From NCBI GenBank assembly GCA_902806055.1, contig CADCVD010000031.1:1-48510 (forward strand): a stretch of 48,510 nucleotides of DNA. The letters run 5' to 3'. Source of the DNA: an uncultured Rubrobacteraceae bacterium (GTDB taxonomy: Bacteria > Actinomycetota > Rubrobacteria > Rubrobacterales > Rubrobacteraceae). Made by a program: the position numbers and the translations under genes. Of this stretch, positions 29,333-37,621 are shown in pieces; position 1 is the first letter of the stretch, and every line of letters starts with the position of its first letter. The notes beneath the pieces were generated by a model that saw only the letters and a program-made list of their open reading frames with translations, was not told where the DNA came from and searched no databases.

Positions 29333-29584
29333 ATGGCGGTTAACACCGAGAACGTGAACACTGAGATACGCGGCTGGCTCCAGGAGAACGTGACGGGGAG
29401 CCGGGACATACCCGACGGCTACGCGCTCATCGAGAACGGCGTTCTAACGTCGCTACAGACTGTCGAGCTGGTCATGTTCCTTGAGGACAGGTTCGGCATC
29501 ACCGTCGAGGACGAGGAGCTAGACGAGGAGAACTTCGGCTCGATCGACGCGATCACCAACCTGGTGGCCGGCAAGTCGGGTTGA
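29333..29584 (+). CDS. Acyl carrier protein-like
   Basis: RDIPDGYALIENGVLTSLQTVELVMFLEDRFGITVEDEELDEENFGSIDAITNLV; AGGAGGTAAC RBS; attachment-site motif reads TSL. Confidence 0.88.
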   Translation: MAVNTENVNTEIRGWLQENVTGSRDIPDGYALIENGVLTSLQTVELVMFLEDRFGITVEDEELDEENFGSIDAITNLVAGKSG

Positions 29585-29586
29585 GC

Positions 29587-31161
29587 ATGCGCCCTGAGTT
29601 TACTTTCAACGATCTGCTCCACAACTCTGTCGAGCGCGACACCGGTAAGGTCGCCATCGTCGACGGCAAGAGCGAGCATACTTACGAGGATCTGTCGCGA
29701 GAGAGCGGCGCCCTCGCCGCCGCGCTTCAGGACGCTGGAGTGAAGAAAGGCGAGCGGGTCGGCATTCTCATGGACAAGTACTGGGAGGCGATAGTGGCGA
29801 TGCTCGCCGCCACGCGGATCGGTGCCGCCTTCGTGAACGTCAACCCCATGCTCAAGCCCCCGCAGGTCCGCTACATCGCCGAGGACTGCGACATCCGCGT
29901 GATGATCGGAGACTCCCCAAAGCTCGACGACATGGAGCCGAAGACGGTCGAGAGGGCATTCTACAGGGGCGAGAAGCCGGATTCGCCCGGCGTCTGCGGC
30001 GAGCTCGTGGACCTCGCGGAGGTCCTGCAAGGAGACGATAAGCCCAAGGACGTGAGCGTCTCCGAGGTCGACCTCGCCACTATCCTGTACACGTCAGGCT
30101 CGACTGGCATGCCAAAAGGCGTCTCGACGAGCCACCGCAACTTCGTGGCGGGGGCTCAGATCGTCTCTACATACGTGGAGAATACCAGCGAGGACCGCAT
30201 CCTCTCGGCGCTTCCGCTGAACTTCGACGCCGGACTCAACCAGTTCACGACCTCGCTGCGCGTCGGCGCGACCCTGGCTCTCCTCCGGTCGAGATTGCCG
30301 GGTGATCTTTTGAAGGGGCTGCGCCGGCACGAGATAACGGGCGTCACCGGGGTGCCGCCGCTGTGGGCGCTCTTGCTCCGGGGCTCGAAGTCGATAGAGG
30401 AGGAGCCGCTCGCGCATCTGCGCTACGTTGCCAACACCGGTGGGCGCATCCCCCAGGCCAACCTCGACGAGCTGAGGCGTCTCCTGGAGCCCTCCGGCAC
30501 GAAGATATACCTGATGTACGGCCTCACGGAGGCGTTCCGCTCCACCTACCTGCCGCCCGAGGAGATAGACCGCGGGACCGAGTGCATCGGTAAGGCTATC
30601 CCGGACACCCAGATCATGGTGATCAACAAACAGGGCGAGGAGTGCGCCCCGGGCGAGGTAGGCGAGCTTGTCCACCGGGGCCCGACGGTCGCGATGGGCT
30701 ACTGGGGCAAGGAGGAGGCGACGCGCAAGGCGTACCGCCCGAATCCGCTCGCCCCGCCCGAACTGTTAGACGTCGAGCGTGTCGTCTACTCCGGGGACCA
30801 GGTCCGGCGCGATGAGGAGGGCTTTCTCTACTTCGTTGGCCGCGAGGACGCGATGATAAAGTCCCAGGGTTACCGGATGAGCCCCGAGGAGATAGAGAAC
30901 CTGCTCATAGGTTCGGGCCGCGTACACGAGGCGTGCGCCTTCGGGGTGCCGGACCCGAACGTGGGCCATCAGGTCATGGCGGTCGTCTCGCTCAACGACG
31001 GCGGCGACGATGGCGTCCTTGACGAGGTCCGGGAGTATGCCGTGAAGAACGGACCGCCGTACATGGTGCCGAAGGAGATAATCGTCCGGGACGAGTTGCC
31101 GAAGACTCCTTCCGGCAAGATAGACCGAAAAGGGATAAGCAATGCTTACGCAAACAGATAA
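29587..31161 (+). CDS. AMP-dependent acyl/aminoacyl ligase
   Basis: ATILYTSGSTGMPKGVSTSHRN, YLMYGLTEAFRSTYLPP, YSGDQVRRDEEGFLYFVGREDAMIKSQGYRMSPEEIE, LPKTPSGKIDRK. Confidence 0.93.
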   Translation: MRPEFTFNDLLHNSVERDTGKVAIVDGKSEHTYEDLSRESGALAAALQDAGVKKGERVGILMDKYWEAIVAMLAATRIGAAFVNVNPMLKPPQVRYIAEDCDIRVMIGDSPKLDDMEPKTVERAFYRGEKPDSPGVCGELVDLAEVLQGDDKPKDVSVSEVDLATILYTSGSTGMPKGVSTSHRNFVAGAQIVSTYVENTSEDRILSALPLNFDAGLNQFTTSLRVGATLALLRSRLPGDLLKGLRRHEITGVTGVPPLWALLLRGSKSIEEEPLAHLRYVANTGGRIPQANLDELRRLLEPSGTKIYLMYGLTEAFRSTYLPPEEIDRGTECIGKAIPDTQIMVINKQGEECAPGEVGELVHRGPTVAMGYWGKEEATRKAYRPNPLAPPELLDVERVVYSGDQVRRDEEGFLYFVGREDAMIKSQGYRMSPEEIENLLIGSGRVHEACAFGVPDPNVGHQVMAVVSLNDGGDDGVLDEVREYAVKNGPPYMVPKEIIVRDELPKTPSGKIDRKGISNAYANR

Positions 31162-32473
31162 GGCCCAGGATCTCGCGAAGCGGTTCGGCGGCTGGCAGGA
31201 CGGCGAGTTCGCCCCAGGCGGCACCCTCGTAGGCCGGATCGCCGAGCAGTACGGTACACCCTTCTACCTCTACCACGGCGACATGATCGTGGACCGCGTC
31301 CGACGCGTGCGGAACGCGCTGGGCGGAGACGTCGAAGTCACCTACTCGGTCAAGGCCAACCCGAACCTAGCCGTCTGCCAGCTCATCGCTCGCGAGCGCC
31401 TCACCGGCGCCGAGGTAGCCTCCTCGGGCGAGCTGGTCGTGGCGCGCACGGCGGGCTTCGACCCTGAAGATATCGTCTTCGCTGGCCCCGCCAAGACCGA
31501 CGAGGAACTCAGAATGGCCGTGGACGAGGGCATTTTCGCGGTCAACGTCGAGTCCGTGAACGAGATCGACCGTCTCGCCGCCGTCGCGAAGCAGCAGGGC
31601 GAGAGGATAGGCGTCGGGCTCCGCATCAATCCCGCCGCCCAGCTTATGGGCTCCCAGATGCGCATGGGCGGGACGGTCGGACAGTTCGGCCTGGACGAGG
31701 CCGACCTCGCCGAAGCGGTCGAGAGGACGCTCTCCCACCCGGATCAGTTGACGTTACGCGGCATCCACGTCTACACGGCCACGCAGGTCTTCGATGCGGA
31801 CGCGCTCCTGGAGCATTGCCGCAACATCTTCGAGCTGGCGCTACAAACCGCCGACCTAGCGGGCAGGCCGCTACAGATGGTCGACTTCGGCGGCGGCTTC
31901 GGGGTGCCGTACTTCGAGAAGATGGAGGACTTCGACCTGGAGAGGTTCGGCCTGGGGTACCAGGAGCTCCTCGCCCGGTACCGTGCCGACCCGCGCTTCG
32001 AAGGCTGCCGCTTCGTCTTCGAGCTCGGACGCTACCTCGTGGCCGATGCAGGCGTCTACGTCACGCGGGTGGTGGACGTGAAGGACATGAAGGGCAAGAC
32101 CTTCGTCACGACCGACGGCGGGATGAACCATCACCTCACCGCAACCGGAAACATGGGGCAGGTCTTCAGGAAGGCGTACCCTATACTAAACCTCAGCAGA
32201 ATGGGAGGGGAGCCGGGCGAGCCGGTAGCGGTAGCGGGGCCGTGCTGCACGCCGCTGGATATGTTCGGGACCAGCATACCCATAGGCGAGCCGCAGCCGG
32301 GCGACCTCGTCGGGGTGTTCTACAGCGGGGCGTACGGTTTCAGCGCCAGCAACCTGGGTTTCTTGAGCCACCCGAACCCGGCTGAGATCTTGATCTGGCA
32401 GGGTGAGCCACGCCTGTTGCGGCCTGTCGGCAGGCCCGAGGACGTGCTCGCGGGCCAGAAGGCGCTCCTCTAG
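31142..32473 (+). CDS. PLP-dependent fold-III (DAP/ornithine-type) decarboxylase
   Basis: VTYSVKANPNLAVCQLIARERLTGAEVASSGEL, VDFGGGFGVPYF, FELGRYLVADAGVYVTRVVDVK, GPCCTPLDMFG; overlaps the ligase stop by 20 bp. Confidence 0.93.
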   Translation: MLTQTDKAQDLAKRFGGWQDGEFAPGGTLVGRIAEQYGTPFYLYHGDMIVDRVRRVRNALGGDVEVTYSVKANPNLAVCQLIARERLTGAEVASSGELVVARTAGFDPEDIVFAGPAKTDEELRMAVDEGIFAVNVESVNEIDRLAAVAKQQGERIGVGLRINPAAQLMGSQMRMGGTVGQFGLDEADLAEAVERTLSHPDQLTLRGIHVYTATQVFDADALLEHCRNIFELALQTADLAGRPLQMVDFGGGFGVPYFEKMEDFDLERFGLGYQELLARYRADPRFEGCRFVFELGRYLVADAGVYVTRVVDVKDMKGKTFVTTDGGMNHHLTATGNMGQVFRKAYPILNLSRMGGEPGEPVAVAGPCCTPLDMFGTSIPIGEPQPGDLVGVFYSGAYGFSASNLGFLSHPNPAEILIWQGEPRLLRPVGRPEDVLAGQKALL

Positions 32474-32521
32474 CGCCCGCAAGATAGATCCCGTTTACTC
32501 GGCACAGGGAGGAGCACACCT

Positions 32522-33622
32522 TTGAACCCGCAGCCCATCCAGGCAACGGCCGTCTATAAGGTCAGAGAGATAGAAGACGCCGGACGGAGCGAATGGGATA
32601 GCTTGCTCGAGGGCGCGCCCGGAGGCGGGCACGTACTGCAGAGCCATGAGTGGGGCGAGTTCAAGAAGCAGATCGGCTGGCAGCCCGTGCGGCTCGTGCT
32701 TGAGAGGGACGAGGAGATCGTCGGGGTCGGGCAGTTTCTCACCTACAACACGGCTCCGGTCCCCGGCAGCCTCTGGTACTGCACCAAGGGCCCCTGGCTA
32801 CCGTGGCACGACGAGGACGCTGTCCGGGCGTTCTTCGAAGGCGTCCGGGACCTCTCCCGGCGCCGGGGCGCGCACACCATCAAGATAGAGCCCGAGGTCC
32901 TCGAAGAAGAGAAGGAAGTAAAGACGCTTCTCCTTGAAGAGATCGGCTTCAAAAAGGCCCGCTACGACCTGAACCACAAGACGACCATGCTGATCGACCT
33001 GAGCGCCTCGGAGGAGGAGTTGCTCGGGAATATGAAGAGCAAGACGCGCTACAACATTCGCCTGGCCGCCAGGAAGGGCGTTGAGGTGATAGAGTCTCCT
33101 TTCGAGGAGGCGTGGGAGGCATTCTTCGACCTGCTGAAGACCACCGCCGACCGGAACGGCTTCCCTATAAGAAGGTCGCCGGAGTACCTGCACGACGTAA
33201 CGCGGAGGATGCACGACGCGGGCAACGGACGCCTGTTCTTAGCTACGCATGAGGGCATGCCGCTAGCGGGTATTTACTCCTTTACCTTTGGCGAGAAGTA
33301 CTGGTACACCTACGGCGCCTCCAGGGACGAGAAGCGTAACCTCATGCCCACCTACCTCTTGCAGTGGGAGGTGATGCGCTGGGCCAAGCGTAACGGTCTG
33401 AGGTACTACGATATGGTTGGGGTGCCCAACCCGGAGAACCTCAACGAGGGCGACTCGCTGTGGGGCGTCTACAAGTTCAAGGTAGGCTTCGGCGGGGAGA
33501 TCGCCGACTCTCTGGGTTGTCTGGATCTACCGATAAGACCTACGCGCGCCTCCGCGTGGTATAGGTTCGAGCCCGTTTATTATCGTCTCTACCAAAAGAT
33601 GAAGAACAACGTATTCTATTAG
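32522..33622 (+). CDS. FemAB/FemX-type peptidyltransferase
   Basis: HVLQSHEWGEFKKQIGWQPVRLVLERDEEIVGVGQFL, WYCTKGPWLPW, MKSKTRYNIRLAARKGVEV, YWYTYGASRDEKRNLMPTYLLQWEVMRWAKRNGLRYYDMVGVP. Confidence 0.92.
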   Translation: MNPQPIQATAVYKVREIEDAGRSEWDSLLEGAPGGGHVLQSHEWGEFKKQIGWQPVRLVLERDEEIVGVGQFLTYNTAPVPGSLWYCTKGPWLPWHDEDAVRAFFEGVRDLSRRRGAHTIKIEPEVLEEEKEVKTLLLEEIGFKKARYDLNHKTTMLIDLSASEEELLGNMKSKTRYNIRLAARKGVEVIESPFEEAWEAFFDLLKTTADRNGFPIRRSPEYLHDVTRRMHDAGNGRLFLATHEGMPLAGIYSFTFGEKYWYTYGASRDEKRNLMPTYLLQWEVMRWAKRNGLRYYDMVGVPNPENLNEGDSLWGVYKFKVGFGGEIADSLGCLDLPIRPTRASAWYRFEPVYYRLYQKMKNNVFY

Positions 33623-33776
33623 CAGTCAGCTCGCGCCCCAGTATAAAGCAAACAGGCTGTTCGTCGGCATGAAACTGGAGTTCCTTACGCGAGTCGCCTA
33701 CGTCTAGAAGCGCGACGACCATTAAAGAGTGACTACCCGGGGGGGGGCAAAGAATTAGGTATAGCTGACTGCTAAC

Positions 33777-35543
33777 CTACGGGTTTACAGGCGCTATCTC
33801 AAGCTCCTCAGCGTCGGCCGCGATGACCTTGCCCTTCTCATCCGTGAGGGGCTTGTAGCTGTCCTTATGAAGCTCGCCGTCGAAGATCACCTCGCCGTTC
33901 TCCGTCACCTTCTGGTAGGTGATCCACTTGGCCTCCTCGGGGGTTCTGTACTCGGGCTCGGAGTCCATCTCCACCTTCTTACCGGTAGGCTTGCCCCAGA
34001 TCTCGGCGTAGATGTAGCCGTCGTCCGCCACACGCTCCTGGAGGAGCACGTAACCGTCCGTGGTATTCTCGAACTTCATGTCCAGTGATCCGAACCACAC
34101 CGTCGCGTCCAGGCCCGGCCTGATGTAGGGTAACTGCGCGTAATGTGGATGGCGCTCTATTATGTCCAGTCCCGCGTAGTTGGCAGCCATATATAGCGTC
34201 GAGGAGACTTGGCACAATCCCCCACCGTCGGCCTTCTCCTCTCTGCCTTCGATGATGACTTTCGTCTTGTTGTACTCCAGTGGAGCGGCGACCTCGTTGA
34301 CGGAAAAAACCTCACCCGGCGCCAGGAACGTTCCGTTTATAGCGCTCGAGGCGATCTCGAGGTTCTCCGCCCGCTCGCCATCTTCGTCGGGTACTATCGC
34401 GTAGTTGGTCCGGTAGCTCCCGATAAGCTCCGTCGGCTTGAGCGCCTCGGCCTCCTCAGTGGTCAGCTCCGGTTCGGTAACCGTAACTGGCACCTGGAAG
34501 TTGCGCTGGCCCTGGAAGAGTCCCGCTTCGACGTTACCGAAGAGCTGCTCTTCCTCGATCTGCTTGCCTGTCTGACCCTCGACGACGGAGACTCCGTTGC
34601 CCTGAACCTCAAACTCAGCCTCTGCCGCCTCGACCGTGAGGTCGTCGAACATATCAGAGGCGACCTCACGGAATCTCTCCTGGTCCAGGCCTACACGCAA
34701 CTCGCCGCCCTCCGGCGTAAAGCTGAGGGTCTGCCCGATCTTCTCTGCTGAGAGCTTCCAGTTCTCGCCGCCGGCGCTCAGTTGGACCGGTCCCGAGGCC
34801 ATCGCCTGCTGTGCCTTCGCTGCAGCCGCCTCTGCGGCGGGGGTTAGGACTGCGGGGGCCTGCCTCTCCCCGACGACCTCGACCTCTCCGCTCATAGCGT
34901 TCAGCGCCTCGTCTACGTTCGCTGCCGTGGCGTCGACGTTCACGTTGTACCCCTCCCGGGACTCAACGACCTCGGCCTGACCTCCACTAATGTTCACGGC
35001 GCCGTCTCTCGGCTCCGCGTTTACCCGCGCGGCGAGGTTCTGGATCTCGCCACGAGCGGCTACACGGTTGTAGTCGACTACGGGCGGGACAGTTACAGTG
35101 CTCCACGCGGCCATCACCCGGTCGCCGAGACGCTTCAGAACGCTGCCCTCGCGCCCGACGCCGTACGCATCGTCCACGGTACCAGCAGCGTCGAAGCTCA
35201 GCCCCAGCCTCTGCGTGCTCAGAGATAAGTCTTCAGGCGCGCCGGTAAAGCGTATCTCCCGCAAGTCACTCGACGCTTGCTCTTCGACTAGCGCGCGTGC
35301 TTCATCCGGGGTTTTGCCGCCCAGGTCTACGCTCCCTACCGCGACGCCACGGTAGATCTCACCACTGTTGGTCCAGTAGTCAGCCGCCACCAGCAGCGCC
35401 AGGACGGCGCACAAGACGAGCACGGGCGCGACGATTCTCCGCTTGCCTCTCTTTCGCCTGTGCTTGTAGGAGCCACTGGCTGTATTCCTAACCCGGAAAC
35501 CCTCCTCTGGGCTTACTCTGACTTTGGATTTTTTGAGGCTCAA
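33777..35543 (-). CDS. VanW family protein with N-terminal TM and PG-binding-like repeats
   Basis: RAENLEIASSAINGTFLAPGEVFSVNEVAAPLEYNKTKVIIEGREEKADGGGLCQVSSTLYMAANYAGLDIIERHPHYAQLPYIRPGLDATVWFGSLDMKFENTTDGYVLL. Confidence 0.92.
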   Translation of the reverse strand: MSLKKSKVRVSPEEGFRVRNTASGSYKHRRKRGKRRIVAPVLVLCAVLALLVAADYWTNSGEIYRGVAVGSVDLGGKTPDEARALVEEQASSDLREIRFTGAPEDLSLSTQRLGLSFDAAGTVDDAYGVGREGSVLKRLGDRVMAAWSTVTVPPVVDYNRVAARGEIQNLAARVNAEPRDGAVNISGGQAEVVESREGYNVNVDATAANVDEALNAMSGEVEVVGERQAPAVLTPAAEAAAAKAQQAMASGPVQLSAGGENWKLSAEKIGQTLSFTPEGGELRVGLDQERFREVASDMFDDLTVEAAEAEFEVQGNGVSVVEGQTGKQIEEEQLFGNVEAGLFQGQRNFQVPVTVTEPELTTEEAEALKPTELIGSYRTNYAIVPDEDGERAENLEIASSAINGTFLAPGEVFSVNEVAAPLEYNKTKVIIEGREEKADGGGLCQVSSTLYMAANYAGLDIIERHPHYAQLPYIRPGLDATVWFGSLDMKFENTTDGYVLLQERVADDGYIYAEIWGKPTGKKVEMDSEPEYRTPEEAKWITYQKVTENGEVIFDGELHKDSYKPLTDEKGKVIAADAEELEIAPVNP

Positions 35544-35875
35544 CGGTTGTCCTCCACACGTGGTCCCATGCCGACCTGCAACTAGCCTTGAGAGTGGTTC
35601 CCCTCCTCCTGCACGTCAAGCAACACCTCGACCCTGCTTCAGCGATGCTTCGTCAGCAAAGGCTAACATGGTGCGGAGGGTTACGCCAGCCTCTGCGGTC
35701 TGTTTACGTCTAAACTAGACGTAGCACCAAGAGTCGAGATCTGATGCTAGAGGAGGTAGTTTGATCTTAAACGAACCACCTGTTGTAACCGTATGTAATT
35801 TATGTGCAAGGCCGCCAATTCATACGGTCGCGTATACGCTCACGGATGTCGCCTCGGGCGCACTCTCTCACTTAT

Positions 35876-37399
35876 TTAGGCTTTGTCTTCCGGATCGAAG
35901 GAGTTCTTCACGTAGACCCACCAGGGACCTATCTTCTCAGCATGGTAACGGGCATTCAGCCGACCCATCAACTCACGTTTGTGCTCGTAGGTGAGGTGCT
36001 GGTTGAACAGGATCTGGCCTTCGGCGAGGAAGGTGAGCACGTCAGGATCGGACGCTTCGAGGTCGTCGAGCCAGCCGTTAAAGCCTCCGGGCGTCTCGCC
36101 CTCTATATACCCGTCTACTCCGGCGGAGAGCCAGAGGTAGGGGCTGGGGTTCTCCAGATGCAGGAGCACCAGAACCTGCGGCGATCCTATGGAGGCTATC
36201 TTTGCGTCCTCTCCGTACCGATCCTCGATCTCCTGTGCCCCCGCCCGCTGGGCCGGCAGGGTCACGCTCGTACCGGTCAACTTCTGGGCGGCGCTCGCGT
36301 TGATCACCTCAAAGGTGTTGCCGATCGCTATCGCGAGGAGGATCACGCCGAGGAGCGCCGCCGGTACCCGCGACGACTCGGCCCGCTTGATCCAGGTAGC
36401 TACGAAAGCGCCGAACCCGATGGCCGCGTACGGGAGGAAAACGTAGAAGTCGTCGGCGAGCTGGAAGTCTCGTATGGACCACAGGATAGGGCCCGGGAGG
36501 GTGATGAGGATCGGGGCGAAGCGGTACTCGAAGGGGCCCTTCACATAGAGGCGCAGGATGAAGAACAGCCCGATCAGGATGGGCACCAGCATCGTAGCGT
36601 ACGGCAAGATAATGTTGCCTGCCGCCCCGGCTAGCTGCGGCCCGAGGTTGAAATTGCCTCGCACCAGGTAGGTGGTGTTGAACACGAGCATCCCGTCGAG
36701 AAGGTACTTCAGGGCGTCGTGATAATAGTAGTACGCCAGGATAGCCAGGAGCGGGACGGATATCCCCGCCGCCGTCCGCAGCGCCGCCCCGGAGCGCTCC
36801 TCCCTCGGGCGCAAAACGGCAAGAAGGAAGGTCACGAACGGGAAGAAGCCCATTAGCTGCCATACAAGGAACGCCAGAGAACCGAAGAAGCCTGACCAGA
36901 ACCACCTCTTCTGGGTTGCGAAGAGCAGGCACAAAACCTCGAAGAGGACCATCGGGGTCTTTGGTTCGGGACCCGAGGAGGCTGGTTGGGCGAAGCCGTA
37001 GAAACCGAGGAAGGTCAGGGCCGCGAAGAGCCCCGCCCTCTCCGATCGGAACACGTTCTTGCCGAGCAGGTAGACCCCTAAGACGGTGAGACAGGCGGAA
37101 GCGAAGAAAACCCCGCGTACCGTATAGATGTCGTCCCAGCCGAAAATCTGAGAGATCACCACGCCGAGCCCGGCGATCATGGGCGCGAGAGGTCCTTTAT
37201 GGTCGAAGATGCCCGCGTAGGGTGGTATGCCTTCGGCTACTCTCTGACCCCCGTAGAGGTAGATGGAGTAGTCGCGGAGCAACACTCCGTTGAACCCGTA
37301 AAGGCCGTAGACGAAGACGGCCAGAGCAAGGATTAGGAGCGGTAAAACTAACTTCCTGGCCCGGGTAAGGCTATCCTTATACGTTGCGCTCTTACTTAT
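35876..37399 (-). CDS. GT39/ArnT-like multi-TM membrane protein; start codon unresolved
   Basis: RDYSIYLYGGQRVAEGIPPYAGIFDHKGPLAPMIAGLGVVISQ; in-frame N-terminal TM segment KLVLPLLILALAVFVYGLYGFNG lies upstream of the track start at 37285. Confidence 0.75.
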   Translation of the reverse strand: MSKSATYKDSLTRARKLVLPLLILALAVFVYGLYGFNGVLLRDYSIYLYGGQRVAEGIPPYAGIFDHKGPLAPMIAGLGVVISQIFGWDDIYTVRGVFFASACLTVLGVYLLGKNVFRSERAGLFAALTFLGFYGFAQPASSGPEPKTPMVLFEVLCLLFATQKRWFWSGFFGSLAFLVWQLMGFFPFVTFLLAVLRPREERSGAALRTAAGISVPLLAILAYYYYHDALKYLLDGMLVFNTTYLVRGNFNLGPQLAGAAGNIILPYATMLVPILIGLFFILRLYVKGPFEYRFAPILITLPGPILWSIRDFQLADDFYVFLPYAAIGFGAFVATWIKRAESSRVPAALLGVILLAIAIGNTFEVINASAAQKLTGTSVTLPAQRAGAQEIEDRYGEDAKIASIGSPQVLVLLHLENPSPYLWLSAGVDGYIEGETPGGFNGWLDDLEASDPDVLTFLAEGQILFNQHLTYEHKRELMGRLNARYHAEKIGPWWVYVKNSFDPEDKA

Positions 37400-37621
37400 C
37401 GGTGCGGCCTCTCAGAGAGCTTGACAAAGCCCGGCTATCATAAACGCCCGTCAAGCCCTCCGCAATCACCGAGCAGGCGGGACTTCATGCCTCCGCGCGG
37501 CTCTGCGAGGTCCGTCGCAGGAGAGCGACCGTTACCCGGAAATGGTGCTTTTGGAGCGATGTGCATCTCTCTGCCGGCTGTTAGGGTTCTGGCAGGATAA
37601 GAACGCCGATAGGAGCAAACC

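Noticed and set aside
33739-33747. G9 homopolymer downstream of FemAB and VanW genes as a phase-variable tract
   Set aside because: Lies between two convergent stop codons, outside any promoter or coding frame I can identify
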